A DNA stretch of 64,000 nt, taken from NCBI GenBank assembly GCA_019614645.1, contig JABWDB010000001.1, positions 25,475,501 to 25,539,500 on the forward strand, written 5' to 3'. The stretch comes from Stratiolaelaps scimitus (taxonomy: Eukaryota; Arthropoda; Arachnida; Mesostigmata; Laelapidae). Below are positions 37,627 to 50,609 of the stretch, in pieces. Both the position numbers and the translations under genes were made by a program. The notes below the pieces were generated by a model. It saw nothing but the letters and a program-made list of their open reading frames with translations. It was not told the origin of the DNA and did no database searches. How positions within the stretch are numbered: position 1 is the stretch's first letter; every line of letters starts with the position of its first letter.

Positions 37627-39940
37627 GTATCTATTTAGATAACAAATCTTTTTGTCTAATTATTATGCTTTCTTATTTTTTATTTCCTTGACATTATTCC
37701 GCTTGCGCTCAGCGATACCGCGAAGGGTGGTGCAGTTGAACATCGTCAGCAGTTCCACAAGGGGGAGTCACGCTGTTGACATGCATTAGCATGCCAACAC
37801 CCCCGCCCCCACACCTTATTCCCCTGGCCATCATTCCATAAATCTCTAATGCATGAGAAGGACCATTCCAGCTGTAACGTTGTGCAAGTTTACAACTATC
37901 GATACAAATATGATATCATCGATGTAGTCAAATATTTCCTTATTTTTATGGAGTGAGGACAAGCTTATGTCAAGCGATGCGTCAGGATGTTGACTTCCAC
38001 CAGGCTCACATGAGGAAAATCCGTGTTTCACTTCTCTCTCAGTGTACGCTCTTTGCATGGTGATGCGCAACTGGATTTGAGACGAAGGAATATGTGTGGG
38101 CATGAGTTGAGGTAACTTGCTATACGAAGATGTGCTCCTTTGAAAATAGACAAAGATGCGTTCAAATTAAGAATACGACACATTGAGAATCCAACGCAAA
38201 TCAAGCAGTTAGGCAATTCGTTTTAGCAAAAATTGTACGATGTTAGTACGTGGCCACGTTTTCCGTATGCTCCCAAAACCACGAAGTGCTCTACCTCTCA
38301 CGTAACGCGAAACAAAGCGTTGAATGACATGAATGAAATTTACTTAACCGTTATATATTTTCTAGTTGAGATTATACGCGAGGCTTGAAGTGGATAAGTA
38401 AGTTGCTTGCTACATTGTGCTATTTATTTTAATCAATATATTGGATTATTTGCTGTATTTTCATTGTGTCCACCAAGGCACAATATTCAAGCGGTCCTAC
38501 AGTTATATTTAATTAGTATTCATTTAAAATGCCTTTATAATTCCTTGGTTTTGATTAAGGGATGCAAAAACATCACTTCAATTCATCAATTCTACATTGT
38601 CATATTTGGCCAACTCGGAAGAACGATAACTGGAACATGGGACACTTCCAAGCTAAGCTCAGTAGTAGGAGGATAAGACGAGCGTGATAATTAAAGCAAG
38701 CCAATCAACGTTGCCTCTACCGTCTACCTAATTCTAATAGTCTCCCAATTAGCATATGTTCGTTTTACGTGCGCCTCAATTTCTGCTCGCTAATTGCAGC
38801 GTGCACCCACTTACACATGCTGACGAATAAGTTACGGAGCTTCTCGTACGGACTAGCACGTGCCATTACAACGTCTCAATTTCGTAGGAATTATTGGGTA
38901 ATACACATAGGCTCTTATGCCATATGTATTATGTATAGAAGACCTACAGGCAAATCAGTACACTTCACATTGGCGTGCTCCAAATACAAAATGCGCGGGT
39001 ACGGATCAGTCATTCCTAGCAAGCTCTTTCCTAGCAATCATGTGATGCACTTAACTTGTTCTGCAAACCATTAGTTAAATTTTTCATATGTATTTTTTTT
39101 CATATTTCTAAACATGAAATTTACGTCAGGCCCATTCGTTTATTGAGATACGTCCACTTGTACACACAAGACAGGCCCACAACACCTGCTAACACGCTTG
39201 CCATTTGTAAACCAATTGGTTTAGCAAGGCATACAATACTGTTTATGCTGGACGCGTGTTTTATCCAATAATGGATGGAAGCAATGGTGAAAACTTCACT
39301 GCAGACGATCCAGCAGCAGCAGCGGCCACGAAAGCACGCATACGGTAAATGATACTAGTGCCAACGATAGCGCTGGGTCAGTTACTTAGCAAAAAAAAAT
39401 CATAATTCACAGACGAGACTGATGGTAATATGCCGCAGCAGATACTCCCACAACAATCAACATGCCACCCAGTTTAATTATACCGCGTGCAACCAGCCTA
39501 TACACTAATACGCTGTCATTCGTGCCCTGGGGGCCGTATTGGCGGAAAAACTCGTCGTGACAAAGAAGGATTTTCCACCCTAGGCCACGCAATATTGGAG
39601 TTCCTGTATCGGAGTTTCTTGATCGATATACCGACGCTGCGGTGTAAGTATGACAATGTATATGAAGGTGCAGAAGGTGGAACTGCGAACAGACTTATTC
39701 GACGCGGAAAAAAGCAGACAATACCCACGTCAGGAAAAATGCACTTTTACAAGACCTCGTCGCCGGTTCTATTTCTTTGTTCGCTCAGGACCATGAGGCA
39801 AACAGAATGGCGAACAGAATGCAAAATATAATAAAGAAATATGATACTGGAGAAGGCGAAGATTTGCTTGTTCCGAGAAATTCCTCGGATTTCTTTGTGC
39901 TGGCCGCCTTTCTGCTTTTCTTGCAGAGTGGGTCAGCTAT
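37623..39940. other. Non-coding stretch, nothing assignable
   Basis: Open frames reach 114 codons (39487-39831 plus) without a domain. No tRNA boxes, splice-paired exons or transposon ends were noticed. Confidence 0.45.
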
Positions 39941-39974
39941 TGTTTATATATATATACAAACATGACTTCGTCGC

Positions 39975-40044
39975 TCAAACATGGCATATCTATATATATA
40001 TATATATATATATATAGATGATGGAAGATCAAACATGGCATATC
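39975..40044. repeat. 16-bp direct repeats flanking a TA microsatellite
   Basis: TCAAACATGGCATATC occurs at 39975-39990 and again at 40029-40044. Between them lies TA-dinucleotide DNA to about 40016, then GATGATGGAAGA. This may be a local duplication produced when the microsatellite expanded. Confidence 0.8.
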
Positions 40045-42500
40045 CTCGTGATAAAACGTGATTAGGACGATTGGGGTTCGGAATAGCCGATTTCGCGGGA
40101 GCAGCTGACATGCAGTGTTTGTACCCACCCACCAACAACCGTCCATCCGGTTCACTTCTATCACGGGGACAGCTTTCGCGTTATCGGCGGTCAATACTGC
40201 ACCTCTGACACAACAACAACACAAAATCGGCATTCTCCTAGCTACAAATGCAATGTGAAATAGGCAGCCACTGTGTAGAATATTACAGATGAATATCATA
40301 AGCAGACGTGACAACGTTACGTTTCAATCTATGGCATCAAGACATAGAAGGTGTGGTAGTTATTGTGCATGTCCCGTGGTAACCATATGTATATGATATA
40401 TAGATAGTTCCCTTATATGAGTATTGATGAGGTTGTTAGAAATGTTGATTACATCATAGACACAGGAAGAGAACAAAGGTCACTGAGTCAAGTGAAAGCT
40501 GTTATACTGAGTAGCAGTAAAAGAGAACAACAGCTGGTGTCATAGTATAACATCGCCGACAGAAAAGCAGATACATAGCAAATGGCCCCCGGGGAAAAAC
40601 CATCACACGGTGGGTTCTTTGTCAACCTTTCTCAGTTAGAATGGTGTAGATTATACACTGTCGAACAAATGATAATATAAAAAAAACACATTATTAATAT
40701 TTACCGGCACCTATATGGAGCATAAAGGATGGAGTGTGGTACAAACATCCGATCTGGCAAAATGAAGTGAGTTCACTGGTAGTTAAAAAGTGTGTTAATA
40801 AGTAACAAACGTAAAAAAGTAGCATCAGATACGTCTGATGTCAGAATTGCCTCCCAAGTTGATGATAGCAGTTATTTGTCGATGAATCGGTTTCGACAAT
40901 ATCCAGGGAACTTGTGAACATAGGCTTTGTTCTGGGTGTGGTCCGATTCCTCGTCCGTCTTTTCGCTCCCTCTGAAGGCGTGTATATGTATCTGCGTTCT
41001 GTACGAGAATCATAAAAATAGCTTGGCTCAGAGCAGACAAATTTCGGCGCTCAGATAACAAGGCGATATTAATGACTCGTGTCTTGGAAATGTTCAATTG
41101 AATATTTGCCAACATTTACGCTGTATTCAATCTCCGAGCGTAGGATTGAGTATCATATTAACGTATGCGGATAAAAGCTCACTTGCAACGTGCACGAGAA
41201 CTTGATCTCGAGCCTTTGCTGTATTGCTAAGTCTGTCGAATCTGGCTGATCTGAGGAATGTTTCACCTCGATGACATGTAAAGGATGAAGTATACGAGCC
41301 CTGGCTTCTTGCTTCTCTTGCGATACAATGGGCATAGTTTCCAGGGTCGAATTCAAGAGTACGATGACTGTATCCAACTCATTACGCCGCGGTCAAGTTC
41401 CCTCCATTAGAATTGCGACATCCTTTCCATTCTCGCTGAGGCCATCCTTCAGCTGGATGAGCTGGTTCGAGCCGCATGGCTCTATGACATGTTATATATG
41501 GCATGCTGTCGCTGCTGCGCATCCTCAGCAGTCGCTTGGCATACTTCTACATTGGGCCTGGCAGCAATTTTACTAATTGTACGCCCTTTCAGATGCATAC
41601 GGTACTGATACGCGCTCTTGAGAAATATGAGAGTCAGACTAACTAACAAGTATAATTGTAATTACCAGATGATTACTGTATATATTACTTTTCTTGTTTT
41701 ACTGATTTAAAGCATAATAATGCTAACATGTTGTTTTGTGTACGCGGGTGCTCAAGGCCACCTACCATTGGGGGGTCGTGTTTATATAACTTCGCTGCAC
41801 GGTGGGCTCTGGATTCCGCAGTTCGATAGTGCCTAGGAAAGAGATTGCAGCTCATCGCGATGGCAATATTCCATATCAAAAGTATTGTGCAAATAGTTGC
41901 CTCTGAACCGAAAGCAGCCGAAACCACTACACCATTTTACTAAGTAAAAATTAAAAGTCATAATCAACTCAGAACGAATGCGACCGACATAAACATGCTT
42001 GAAATACCATGTATTTCTTGCATGCTTATGTCTGTCGCACTAAATTCTATTTACGTAATTGTATTATCACAAACTCTGCTCGAAGTTCCCAGCACTCTGT
42101 GGACTTACGTAAGGGGCAACGTATTTCCGCCTATGATCAACAGGGAGAAACAGCACTTTTGAGATTGTTAAGAGACCCTGGCCTGGCTCTGCTTAAACCT
42201 GGGAGATAACTATTTTGACTTACTTTCCGTGCCCTTCCTAAAAATAACTCGGTGGTGTATGAGGACTTAAAAATTGCACTAACGAGCGTTAACAAGAGAC
42301 GTTCATTCACTCAGCAGAATTTCAGCAGAGCCAGCAGGAACCAACTAGGTTAGTACAGCACTGGCTTGTTGTCCGAAGCAATGAGACGTGAATTTCTGGA
42401 CAATCCCTATTGGGACTGAGTGGCCACCTGACATGCTTCCGCAGATATTACGTTCGACTTAGATTGGCCTATTGTTCTTTGACTAGCGAATCTGCTATTG
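40045..42500. other. Non-coding stretch, nothing assignable
   Basis: A minus-strand frame at 40825-41115 contains LNISKTRVI, which recalls the segment after the active site of LINE reverse transcriptases. The rest does not fit, so no element is called. Other frames are short. Confidence 0.4.
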
Positions 42501-42527
42501 GTCATATGTGTATCACTTTAATTTGAT

Positions 42528-43576
42528 TTAACAACACATAGAATATACAAAAGCTGGTATTCGAATGGGTTCTTCTACAAATGAGGGTTGTCCTTGTTCA
42601 TCTTGATCGTTCGAAAAGTTTGCGTTTAAAGGTTTCGGGGGTGGCACGCATAAAAAACGACATGATCGACCAAATTCAATGAACGGTCCTACGGCCATGC
42701 GGGCTTGCCAGTACATGGTACTGTATGGTACGAACCTTACCACACGCACCTACTGACGATGAACACAAGTTTCAGCCCTCAACACCCGGTTTATATTTTC
42801 AAGTAAAGTTATTTTCAATTCATTTCAATTGAAAACCACCCTTCGAGTCGACGTGATAAGCAATAAAGATCAATAGCATTATCAGTCTATACAGGATAGC
42901 TGTTTGTTTGAATTTTTCGACGTGGACGTCATCTTGAAGGGTCTTTTTCAAACCGCATAATCGCCCTTTGAACCAATGGGCATCGCACAATCGTCGCGAA
43001 TATTCCACAAACGAAAAAGGCAACATTATGATCACAAGAGGGGTCTTCCACACCCCAGGCGCCCGCTTCAGAGGTCGTACATTTCATCGGTCATTTCCAG
43101 CTCATCTCTTCATCTCTGCGCGAGTCACCCAGCATAAAACTGGTGTTGGTGCCAGTAATTACGAAAAGTGAGAACCTTAAGAGGCTACCGCACCTCAACC
43201 TTTCGTCATATTATACAATAACGCAACCTGCCCCTTTGCAGCGACAACTGTCGTCAACGAGACAAAAACTGAAGAAAGATCGTTGTGTTCGTGATGGAAA
43301 AGGCTCCGTCCCGATGGTCTCGAGGGTTTCAACTACCATTGGAATGATGTATGCAAGGAAACGAGGTTTTTCAAGCGCCGCGAAATCGAAGGTAGTTCCA
43401 TAATGATATGGACCACCGTAGAATAGAGATGAAAATGTCACTTTCTCGTTCCTGAGGAACCGTGTGAACTTGGACAGTTCGACAGCATATGGGCCTATTC
43501 TCTGGGTTCCCTTTGGCCTACAGCCGGCACGCTCACACAAGATCAATACCATGAACGGCAAATGGGAACTCGTCAT
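42528..43576 (-). other. Cluster of unassigned minus-strand open frames
   Basis: Three consecutive minus-strand frames occur: 121 codons (43576-43211), 77 codons (43053-42820, with a hydrophobic LYRLIMLLIFIAYHV) and 73 codons (42749-42528). Their order would suit exons of one membrane protein. No splice pair was established, no family was recognised, and the first overlaps an 86-codon plus-strand frame. Confidence 0.15.
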
Positions 43577-43964
43577 AAGAGCTGTTTATCGTATAAAGTG
43601 AGTTCAAAACCGCCATTATTGTTTCATGAGAGAAAATTGACAAAGGGCAAGAACAAACTATTTGATACTAACGACTTAGAGTATTCGATCAGCTTGTTTA
43701 GGAAATGGAAGATGCACAGACTAGTCGAATCGATTTAGGTAAACGATTCTGGACGAGGACGACCTTACTTCATGTGGCTAGATACGTTCGTATGTAACAT
43801 TTGTTTTGAGTAAACACGTATTAAATTACATCGAATAATCTCAAATGTTTATGGCGGCCAGGTTCTGTAATCTGGATAAAACTCTATTCTATTTTCAAAT
43901 ATGTACCTGTAAACATGTTTTTGTGTGATTTAACATATTCAATAGCATGCGCTTGTTCTGTGTA

Positions 43965-43966
<2 letters not shown>

Positions 43967-44001
<35 letters not shown>
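43967..44001. repeat. (AT)17 microsatellite
   Basis: Perfect AT run of about 35 bases. Confidence 0.95.
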
Positions 44002-44004
<3 letters not shown>

Positions 44005-45248
44005 GCTGTTAATCTGGTACGCCCAAGTACACGAAGTATGTGGTGAGCTTTACTAGGCCACGGTAGCCGCCCGGACAGCTAATATCTATTGTTGAGCTTT
44101 AATTTGCTCGCGGACATGTCGCTAAGGCAAATTGTATCTCAGTATGTAGTACCTTAGAGAAAATTCATGCGCAGAAAGCGCATGGTTGCTGAAATAAGGC
44201 GGAATCGAGAATTTCTTAAAAAATGTCGTTCGCAAAGAGATGAGATGAAGAACAGACAGCTGGGAATGCGTACAAGCAAACAAAAAACGTAAACGACACA
44301 TCAGAAATCGATACAAGATAACTTGGGCGGTTCCGATTGCGGCTGGAATTCGATAGGTAATAAGCATATCGAGTGCATTCTGCTCTTGTGAGTAATGATG
44401 GTAGTACATTTCACTAAGTACTACCGCCACCATTTCAAGCACCCTCAGCTTAGAGTAAGTGTTTCCTTAGTTCATACTACTCAGATATGTCAATTCTGTC
44501 CAGTTGATGATGTTCGCAGATTTTATGCCTATTGTGCGTTCACATTTTATTTCTGTCGAGAAAGTTATTAACATAACAGTTTGGAATCGCAGATAGAGAT
44601 GTTCAGCCTGAAATAGCTTGCTAGAACCAGGATTAATTATAGTGGAAGTAAGATTATATGATATCTGGCATCGTGTTAGTAATTGAGAATGTACAAAAAT
44701 ATTTTTATTAGTTAATAGCTCACAAGCCTGAATTAAATGTATGATTATTGCTTCTAAAGCACCCGTCGGAAACATCACCATCTGTGGTCGACATTAAAAA
44801 TACTATAAAAGTATAGAACCGTCTAATAATAGATATTTGATGAAACAGTTCATTGGAAAATAATGAATTCTTGTCCAAGATCATCTGCAGGATTCAGATC
44901 CTATATTACATAGAGAAGATAATAAGATATTCAGTAAGATATTACTACCGGCGTTTACTCGTTAGATGAGAAATTATGGCTGGGAATTATAGAAATATTA
45001 GCATTTTTCATTTGAGCAAACTAATTGGTTTGTGTCCACGATTCAATACCAGTTCCACTCTCCATTTCAGGTTTGGCGCTTCAGCTCAAAAGATCTGTCA
45101 CATTGGCCAGTGGTTGTCCGTACCCTTAACGTCCACGGTTGTAGCTGTAATATATTTCTGTGGTGGTTTAAATGATCCGTCTTCCCTGTGACCAAACTTT
45201 TCTCTTCATCCTTAAATCGCTTTCAATCTTATTCAGTCTAACGTGGAT
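44002..45248. other. Non-coding stretch, nothing assignable
   Basis: Two minus-strand frames of about 105 codons each (44122-44442 and 44467-44781) have no domain and AT-driven composition. Confidence 0.4.
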
Positions 45249-45311
45249 CTTGCCAAGTCACGGGCTGAGTTGCTGCCCGTGACAACCCGCTGTCACAACA
45301 GCTTTGGCAAG
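45249..45311. repeat. Nested inverted repeats forming a three-way junction
   Basis: The outer stem CTTGCCAA (45249-45256) pairs with TTGGCAAG (45304-45311). Inside it, GTCACGGGC (45257-45265) pairs with GCCCGTGAC (45275-45283) around a nine-base loop. GCTGT (45289-45293) also pairs with ACAGC (45298-45302) around CACA. All 22 pairs are Watson-Crick within 63 bases. It could be a structured RNA or DNA cruciform; it has no tRNA B box. Confidence 0.7.
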
Positions 45312-47592
45312 GACGATTTCTGCCTGCCCCCAAAGAAGGATACCATATCATCTAACCATGTGAAACGCGGTGCCGCCATTTGTAATTGTCCACTACTACT
45401 ACTGGCCGACGCGCCTTTTCGTTGATCACTTCAAGTCGTCGCAGCAATGCGATCGCTGGTCGATATTGAGGTACATGATGGTTTCATCATGGGGGTTGGA
45501 GTTTGAAGTCTATTCACAGTTGTGTGAATGAATACCAATGACGTTCGCGTTTTTTTTTTCGTTCAAACGAGTCATAGAGGATTTATGTGGAAATAAAATC
45601 CTAAATGGAAGCCTCGCAGTTTTCAGCTTCTTGGGCAACTCGCATGAGTGTTAGCAGCATGTTCAGCATCTCTGTTTTGGAGGTCGTATTTCAGGGGCGA
45701 TGTTCAACATCCTATGGAACTCCAGCTGACAACGGACCGTTGAGCCCTGACTCTAATCTATATGTGTGATATCTCAATTGAAATGAAATTATTAAAACAA
45801 TTCGGTATAGTCACCCGAGACATACAACACGTGGCACGTGGCCGCTGCATTCGTGCATACTCAAGTTGACTATATAAAAAAAAGCTTGTTGACAGCGTCG
45901 ATGGTAGTTCAACGAGAGGTATCTACATTTGGCATACTCAAGGATCGAAGTGAACTCCGGTCCGAGAACCAAGCAGTGCCTGTTAGTTAATAGCCAATCC
46001 CCCTTATTAAGCGAAAATAAGCAAGGGCAGTACCGCGGACGTTTGGCTGTGAGTCAGCCCGGACAATTTGTTGTTTGATGATCCTAAGGGCGTAATAAAT
46101 CGAATAATGGCAATTTAGCCACTTGTTCAACACACAACTATTCCTTTTGTAACGGAACTTTTATTGGCACAGGTATTGGGCATTGAGGAGGATAATCTGC
46201 TCTAGTTTTTTGGGGGCCTTATTGTTTTAACATTCGGTATCTCGTCTATCGAGGATTTTGTTATCAACGCTTCCAGCGTGTCAAATGTTTTCCTTTCAAG
46301 GTATCAAAGTTTACTCAAACGGAGATATTATATAGTTTAGTTAAGTCTTTGGAATTCGCATTCTAGGGATTCTGAGTCAAGAGATTTGGAGGCGAAGATG
46401 AAGTTCTTTTAATATGCAAATACCTCATCTGACGCCATTCGAGGTCGCCTTATATTCGAAGAGAATATTTCTCTAGGTATGCCACCCTACAAAAGACTAC
46501 AAGGATATAGCTAGTAAATGTTTCAAGACGACCCACAGCCAACACTTACTGCTTCGGCATTGCTTCATAAGACGGAAAGCTAGCAGCATATCACTAGTAC
46601 ATTCACAAACATATTACAATAAATTCTAGTTGCAACATGATGCATGGCCATTTTATCTTAACTTAGAACTTCAGGATCAAGACCGATATTTGATAGCTTA
46701 TTAGCTAACCATAAGTTGCCCTTCCCCTGACCTTGAGCGGATTATCTGACAGTTGCCCTCAAGATTTACGTCGACTGTCACCCCCCTGCGGTGCATAAAC
46801 CAATCTAGTCGAAACGCACTAAGTATCCTGATCACTATATCTCGATATATGGCTGATACGACCTAGGTTTTGGAGGGTATTCATTGTTTTCTTAATAGTA
46901 GATTCATGCGAAATCGCTCCACTCTCTATCTGTGATTTATTCAAATTGGCCCATCGCCCGACGAGTGGTGAATCTACTGCAGGCCATTGAGGTTGAGAGA
47001 TTTCAGCCATTTCAGCAAACAAAGAGCTTTATCGAAGGATGTATGCGTTACCGAAGGGTAAACATATTCCACGCAAGCTCCATTTTACAGATGTGCGATT
47101 TCGCACTCATAAATACCTGTCCTACGGGAAAGGCGTCAACATTTCAACGCTTTCAAATCAACGCCGGTTACCCCATTGCTTAACTCTGATGGCCTCGAAG
47201 ATAACACGCCATGCGTTTTTCTTTTCATTTCTATTAAGATATACATACTTAGATAGTAGCAGGTGTTTCAAAACGATAATCAAGACACAACAAGTTGTAG
47301 GACGTCTTGAGGCACTGGTGGGCTGTTTAGCAAAGTTCGCCTTCTGTGGAAACTTTTTAGGGTATTTTCCATTTGCTTTTTCTCGAACACTACCGTGACT
47401 ATGTACATCCATGTTTGCAGAAAATAAGAAAGAAGATGTCCACGGTAGTTAACCGTTGCAAATCCCAAAGGTTGGATTGTCTGCCATAGGGTTGTGTAAC
47501 CGTACAACGTTCGCGCGTTTGCTTGTTCGGAGAGTTGTGCAGATTGTTTATCTCTAGGTGGTACTGTGCGCAGGAGAATAATCTCGCTAACC
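45312..47592. other. Non-coding stretch, nothing assignable
   Basis: There is a small hairpin at 45473-45490 (CATGATG GTTT CATCATG). Open frames of 83-119 codons occur near 46.9-47.6 kb on both strands without recognisable content. Confidence 0.4.
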
Positions 47593-48029
47593 TTAATCAT
47601 CGAAGTAGTTTCTGTCGCTTGTGACGGCCTTCTTCCAACGTTCTAATAGATCCGTTACGCCAAATGTGCGATGTGGAAATTCAGTTATATGTATGCACCA
47701 ATTTTATGGGGAAGTTCTAAAGTGATTTCAATCACCAGTTAATAACGTTGTGCGTTTTGCTAGGCATCCAGATTTGCCGATTAATAAAGAATTACTTGTA
47801 ACCATTTCAAAGCAAGCTCTAAATACATCATTGTCAAGAAATGGGGATGTTGACCTTTGTTAACACGGGTATTCGATGCTCATGATTACGAGGTCATAAA
47901 TGCATTCAGCCGCGCATTCATCATCGAATGGAGGTGCGTAACGTAAAACACTTCAAGGCGCAAATGTGTCGCGGTACAAATCTCCAGGTGTTTTTCGTGA
48001 GTCACGTCGATATCCAAATTTGACGACGT
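47593..48029 (-). pseudogene. Mariner-like transposase remnant, internally deleted
   Basis: The minus-strand frame 48029-47886 reads NLDIDVTHEKHLEICTATHL, which fits the VPHEL...ICTALL region ahead of the first catalytic Asp in mariner transposases. The frame that ends at a stop at 47595-47593 reads GVTDLLERWKKAVTSDRNYF, matching the conserved mariner C-terminus (GI-x-x-LP-x-RW ... G-x-YF). Only about 120 codons separate pieces that are roughly 200 residues apart in the family, and the catalytic core is not seen. The copy is therefore deleted and inactive. No terminal repeats were located. Confidence 0.5.
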
Positions 48030-48784
48030 TTACGGTTCCGACTGCCTGTCACGTTAGCATAAACACCCTTTCGAGTTCTTGTGATGGTGCCCTTGCAATG
48101 CCTGCCAGGCAGGCTTGAGCTTCCGGATGTAGCCGACTGATCATAGCCCGAAAGTTTACCTAGTCGTAAATTTCATTATCCTAATAATTTATGCGTTATA
48201 CCTTTTCACTTGGCTTCGATGAACATTGGAATATATAAACAGACCAACATTCATTATTCATGGACTCGCCTGAGTTGGCGTCAACGAAATATATTGTGCT
48301 GAAACTAAAAATTGACGTCAGGTCTCACTCGATAAGGATGCAGTGAGCTGGAGCCGATACTCGTGCTTTTGAATCTATAATTAGGGACATTTCAGTTTCC
48401 TGGGCCCAATTAACTGAATAAATCTTATTAAGATTTATGGCGAGCTTTGTGCACCTGAACTGCGTATACATATTATATCTCAGCCACAGATGTATACGCC
48501 TCGAATGTTTGGATTGACTCAAATGACTGAGCGATTTGCGACTACTGCAAACATGCAACGGTATTTGGAAATGGTTTAATAAGGCAACCAAATGTTAATA
48601 TTGTTATTAGGTCTATCCCGTACGGGTAGAATCGATATAGAACCACCACCGTGTCGAAAATTGGATGAGAATCTCATTTACAGTAATATTCTAACTTTTA
48701 AAACAGTAAGTAGTACTCTGTGTCAGATATTGATTGTGCGTCTTAAAATATCGAATTATTAGAGAAGCAGTTGAGGACAGAGTG

Positions 48785-49072
48785 TCAAGCCGAGACCATC
48801 ATGGTCCCAAGGGAGGCGATGGGGAGGATGGCATCGACTCTCTGCACATCGAGGTGAAGGCTCTGTAGAAAGAAGGATCCTGTACGCTTGTCCCCGGTGG
48901 CGCGGATCAGCCTGCGGCAGACTCGTTCGAGGAAATTAGCAGTGAGGGGGCTATGGCCGCCCACGGGGTTTCGAAGACAAGAGGGGAAAAGAGGTGAGTT
49001 GCCTGCAGCGCGGCGTACCTCCGTACCCTGGCCTTTTAGTTGACCTTTTAAAGTGTTCCTATTTCGCGCCAC
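48785..49072 (-). pseudogene. Non-LTR retrotransposon C-terminal fragment
   Basis: This 95-codon frame is clearly GC-richer than its flanks. It reads FLERVCRRLIRATGDKR, then GSFFLQSLHLDVQR-x-DA. From memory, this follows the pattern seen at the end of reverse-transcriptase ORFs of some arthropod LINEs (QR-x5-QRGNA with G following). The expected GNA is VDA here. No reverse transcriptase domain precedes it on the minus strand. The attribution is to a non-LTR element in general, not to a named clade. Confidence 0.4.
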
Positions 49073-49897
49073 TGAAGCTCCGCCTCACTCTCCCTCTCAT
49101 TTGTTCTTCCAGGAAGCAGAAGCATGAATAGCAACGAAGTAAACGTTGTAAAGACACATCAACTGAACTAAAGATATATTTTAAGCAGAATTTTTACGCG
49201 GTTTTTCGCAGGACCTGTGCCAGGTGCGGTGTTCCAAGAGGGTCGATTGTACGTAAACCCATCAGTGAACTATACAATATAGCTAAACTGACATAGATTA
49301 AAGGACCTGAACAGTTCCGCGTTGATATCGAAAATAATTTACACAGTGGTAAAACCACCAGTGAGTGCTCTTGGAGTCGCGCTCACAGAACATATAAATG
49401 AGATCGTTTGTCGGAGAGACGCGCGGTTGTTGGGGTAAATTACTGTTACCCTGACAATATTTTAGTGCCACAACGTATATATTATTATATATATATATAT
49501 TTCTGACTTTTGCCAAACTTAGCTGGCAACAAAGGAGATTTGAACTGTATTACAATTGTATTAAGACAATGTATGCGCCCACAGCATTAATGGAGCTGCT
49601 CTAAAACTTGTCTCGTAACAACCCACAGCGCACTTAGCACCTTACTGGCCTTGAATAATAGTACCTCGAATAGTCCCCGTGATGGCTATAGTTGTATCCA
49701 ACGATATCGCTCGATTGTTCGCGAGCCATGTTCGAGGTCGCTTGGTCACCTTCCCGCAGTGACCTTACGAAGGTATGAATTTGTCCTCCCGACATTTTTA
49801 GTTTAAGTTCCATACCAAAAATATGTGCGGAGAAATATTTGATGTGAGATGGATTGGGGCTCGTCAACCGCCATAAACGAAAGTCCAATAACCAACG
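49073..49897. other. Non-coding stretch
   Basis: A TA microsatellite lies at about 49486-49500. A minus-strand frame of 84 codons (49634-49888) has no domain. Confidence 0.4.
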
Positions 49898-49930
49898 GTG
49901 CCACGCCGATCCTCAGAGCGAGCACAACAA

Positions 49931-50176
49931 ATGGTTTGTTCCCAGATCGAGTGGAAACCGGCAGGTAGCCTAGCAATCATCTCAATTACAGCCATTATCA
50001 TTTGTTCTTCTGCAATCCTTCTATACAGTCGACCCCGTTTGGCTAATATCCTTGCTATTGGTGCCGCTCCAGTGTATCCTTCTCAAAGCCTAGGACCTCA
50101 TTCATATGTAGAATACGACACACGATATTGCGAGACAAATGCCGATGGCAGATCATGTAAACCAATCCCAACGTGA
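49931..50176 (+). CDS. Possible small single-pass membrane ORF
   Basis: From ATG 49931 the frame gives 81 residues: a short N-terminus, a hydrophobic segment (SLAIISITAIIICSSAILLY), then a polar part with PVYPSQSLGPHSYVEYDTRY and two cysteines. A stop lies in phase at 49889-49891, so the frame is not much longer upstream. It might be an exon with an alternative donor near its end (CAT|GTAAAC). No family is recognised. Confidence 0.2.
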   Translation: MVCSQIEWKPAGSLAIISITAIIICSSAILLYSRPRLANILAIGAAPVYPSQSLGPHSYVEYDTRYCETNADGRSCKPIPT

Positions 50177-50583
50177 CGTTATCGTAATAAGAGGAGTACA
50201 GCATTCAAAAGAGGTTTTCAAAAAACGCCACTGTTTCAATCCTAGCCAGGGGACGCTCAGATATTGTTCCATGCAAACGAAGTAAATAGTTACTGTGTAT
50301 GCCACACTAAAATAACACGAGAACAGCAATTGGTCTGCCCTCTAGTATCTAATATTAATATGATAATTCCTTGCAGTATCGGTCTGATCAAGTGTTCGAA
50401 ACCACGAGAACTGACGTCCCATTTATTGTTTTCTATGGAAATCGTATAAATGCAGTTGCCGCAACGATTCGCACTGGGTATGTTACCGTCACAGACGTCG
50501 CCATATTTGCTTGTATAATACTTCTGTGAATATTTATTATAATATATTAAACGTTACAATAGGTCGGAATTTCTAGGGATTAT

Positions 50584-50609
50584 GGGGGTGGGGGGGTAGG
50601 GGGGGGGGG
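50584..50609 (+). other. G-quadruplex-prone tract
   Basis: Runs of 5, 7 and 11 G are separated by one T and by TA. The last run can be split to supply the fourth strand. Confidence 0.6.

Noticed and set aside
40825..41115. LINE reverse-transcriptase fragment (LNISKTRVI)
   Set aside because: A single nine-residue resemblance with no active-site motif before it.
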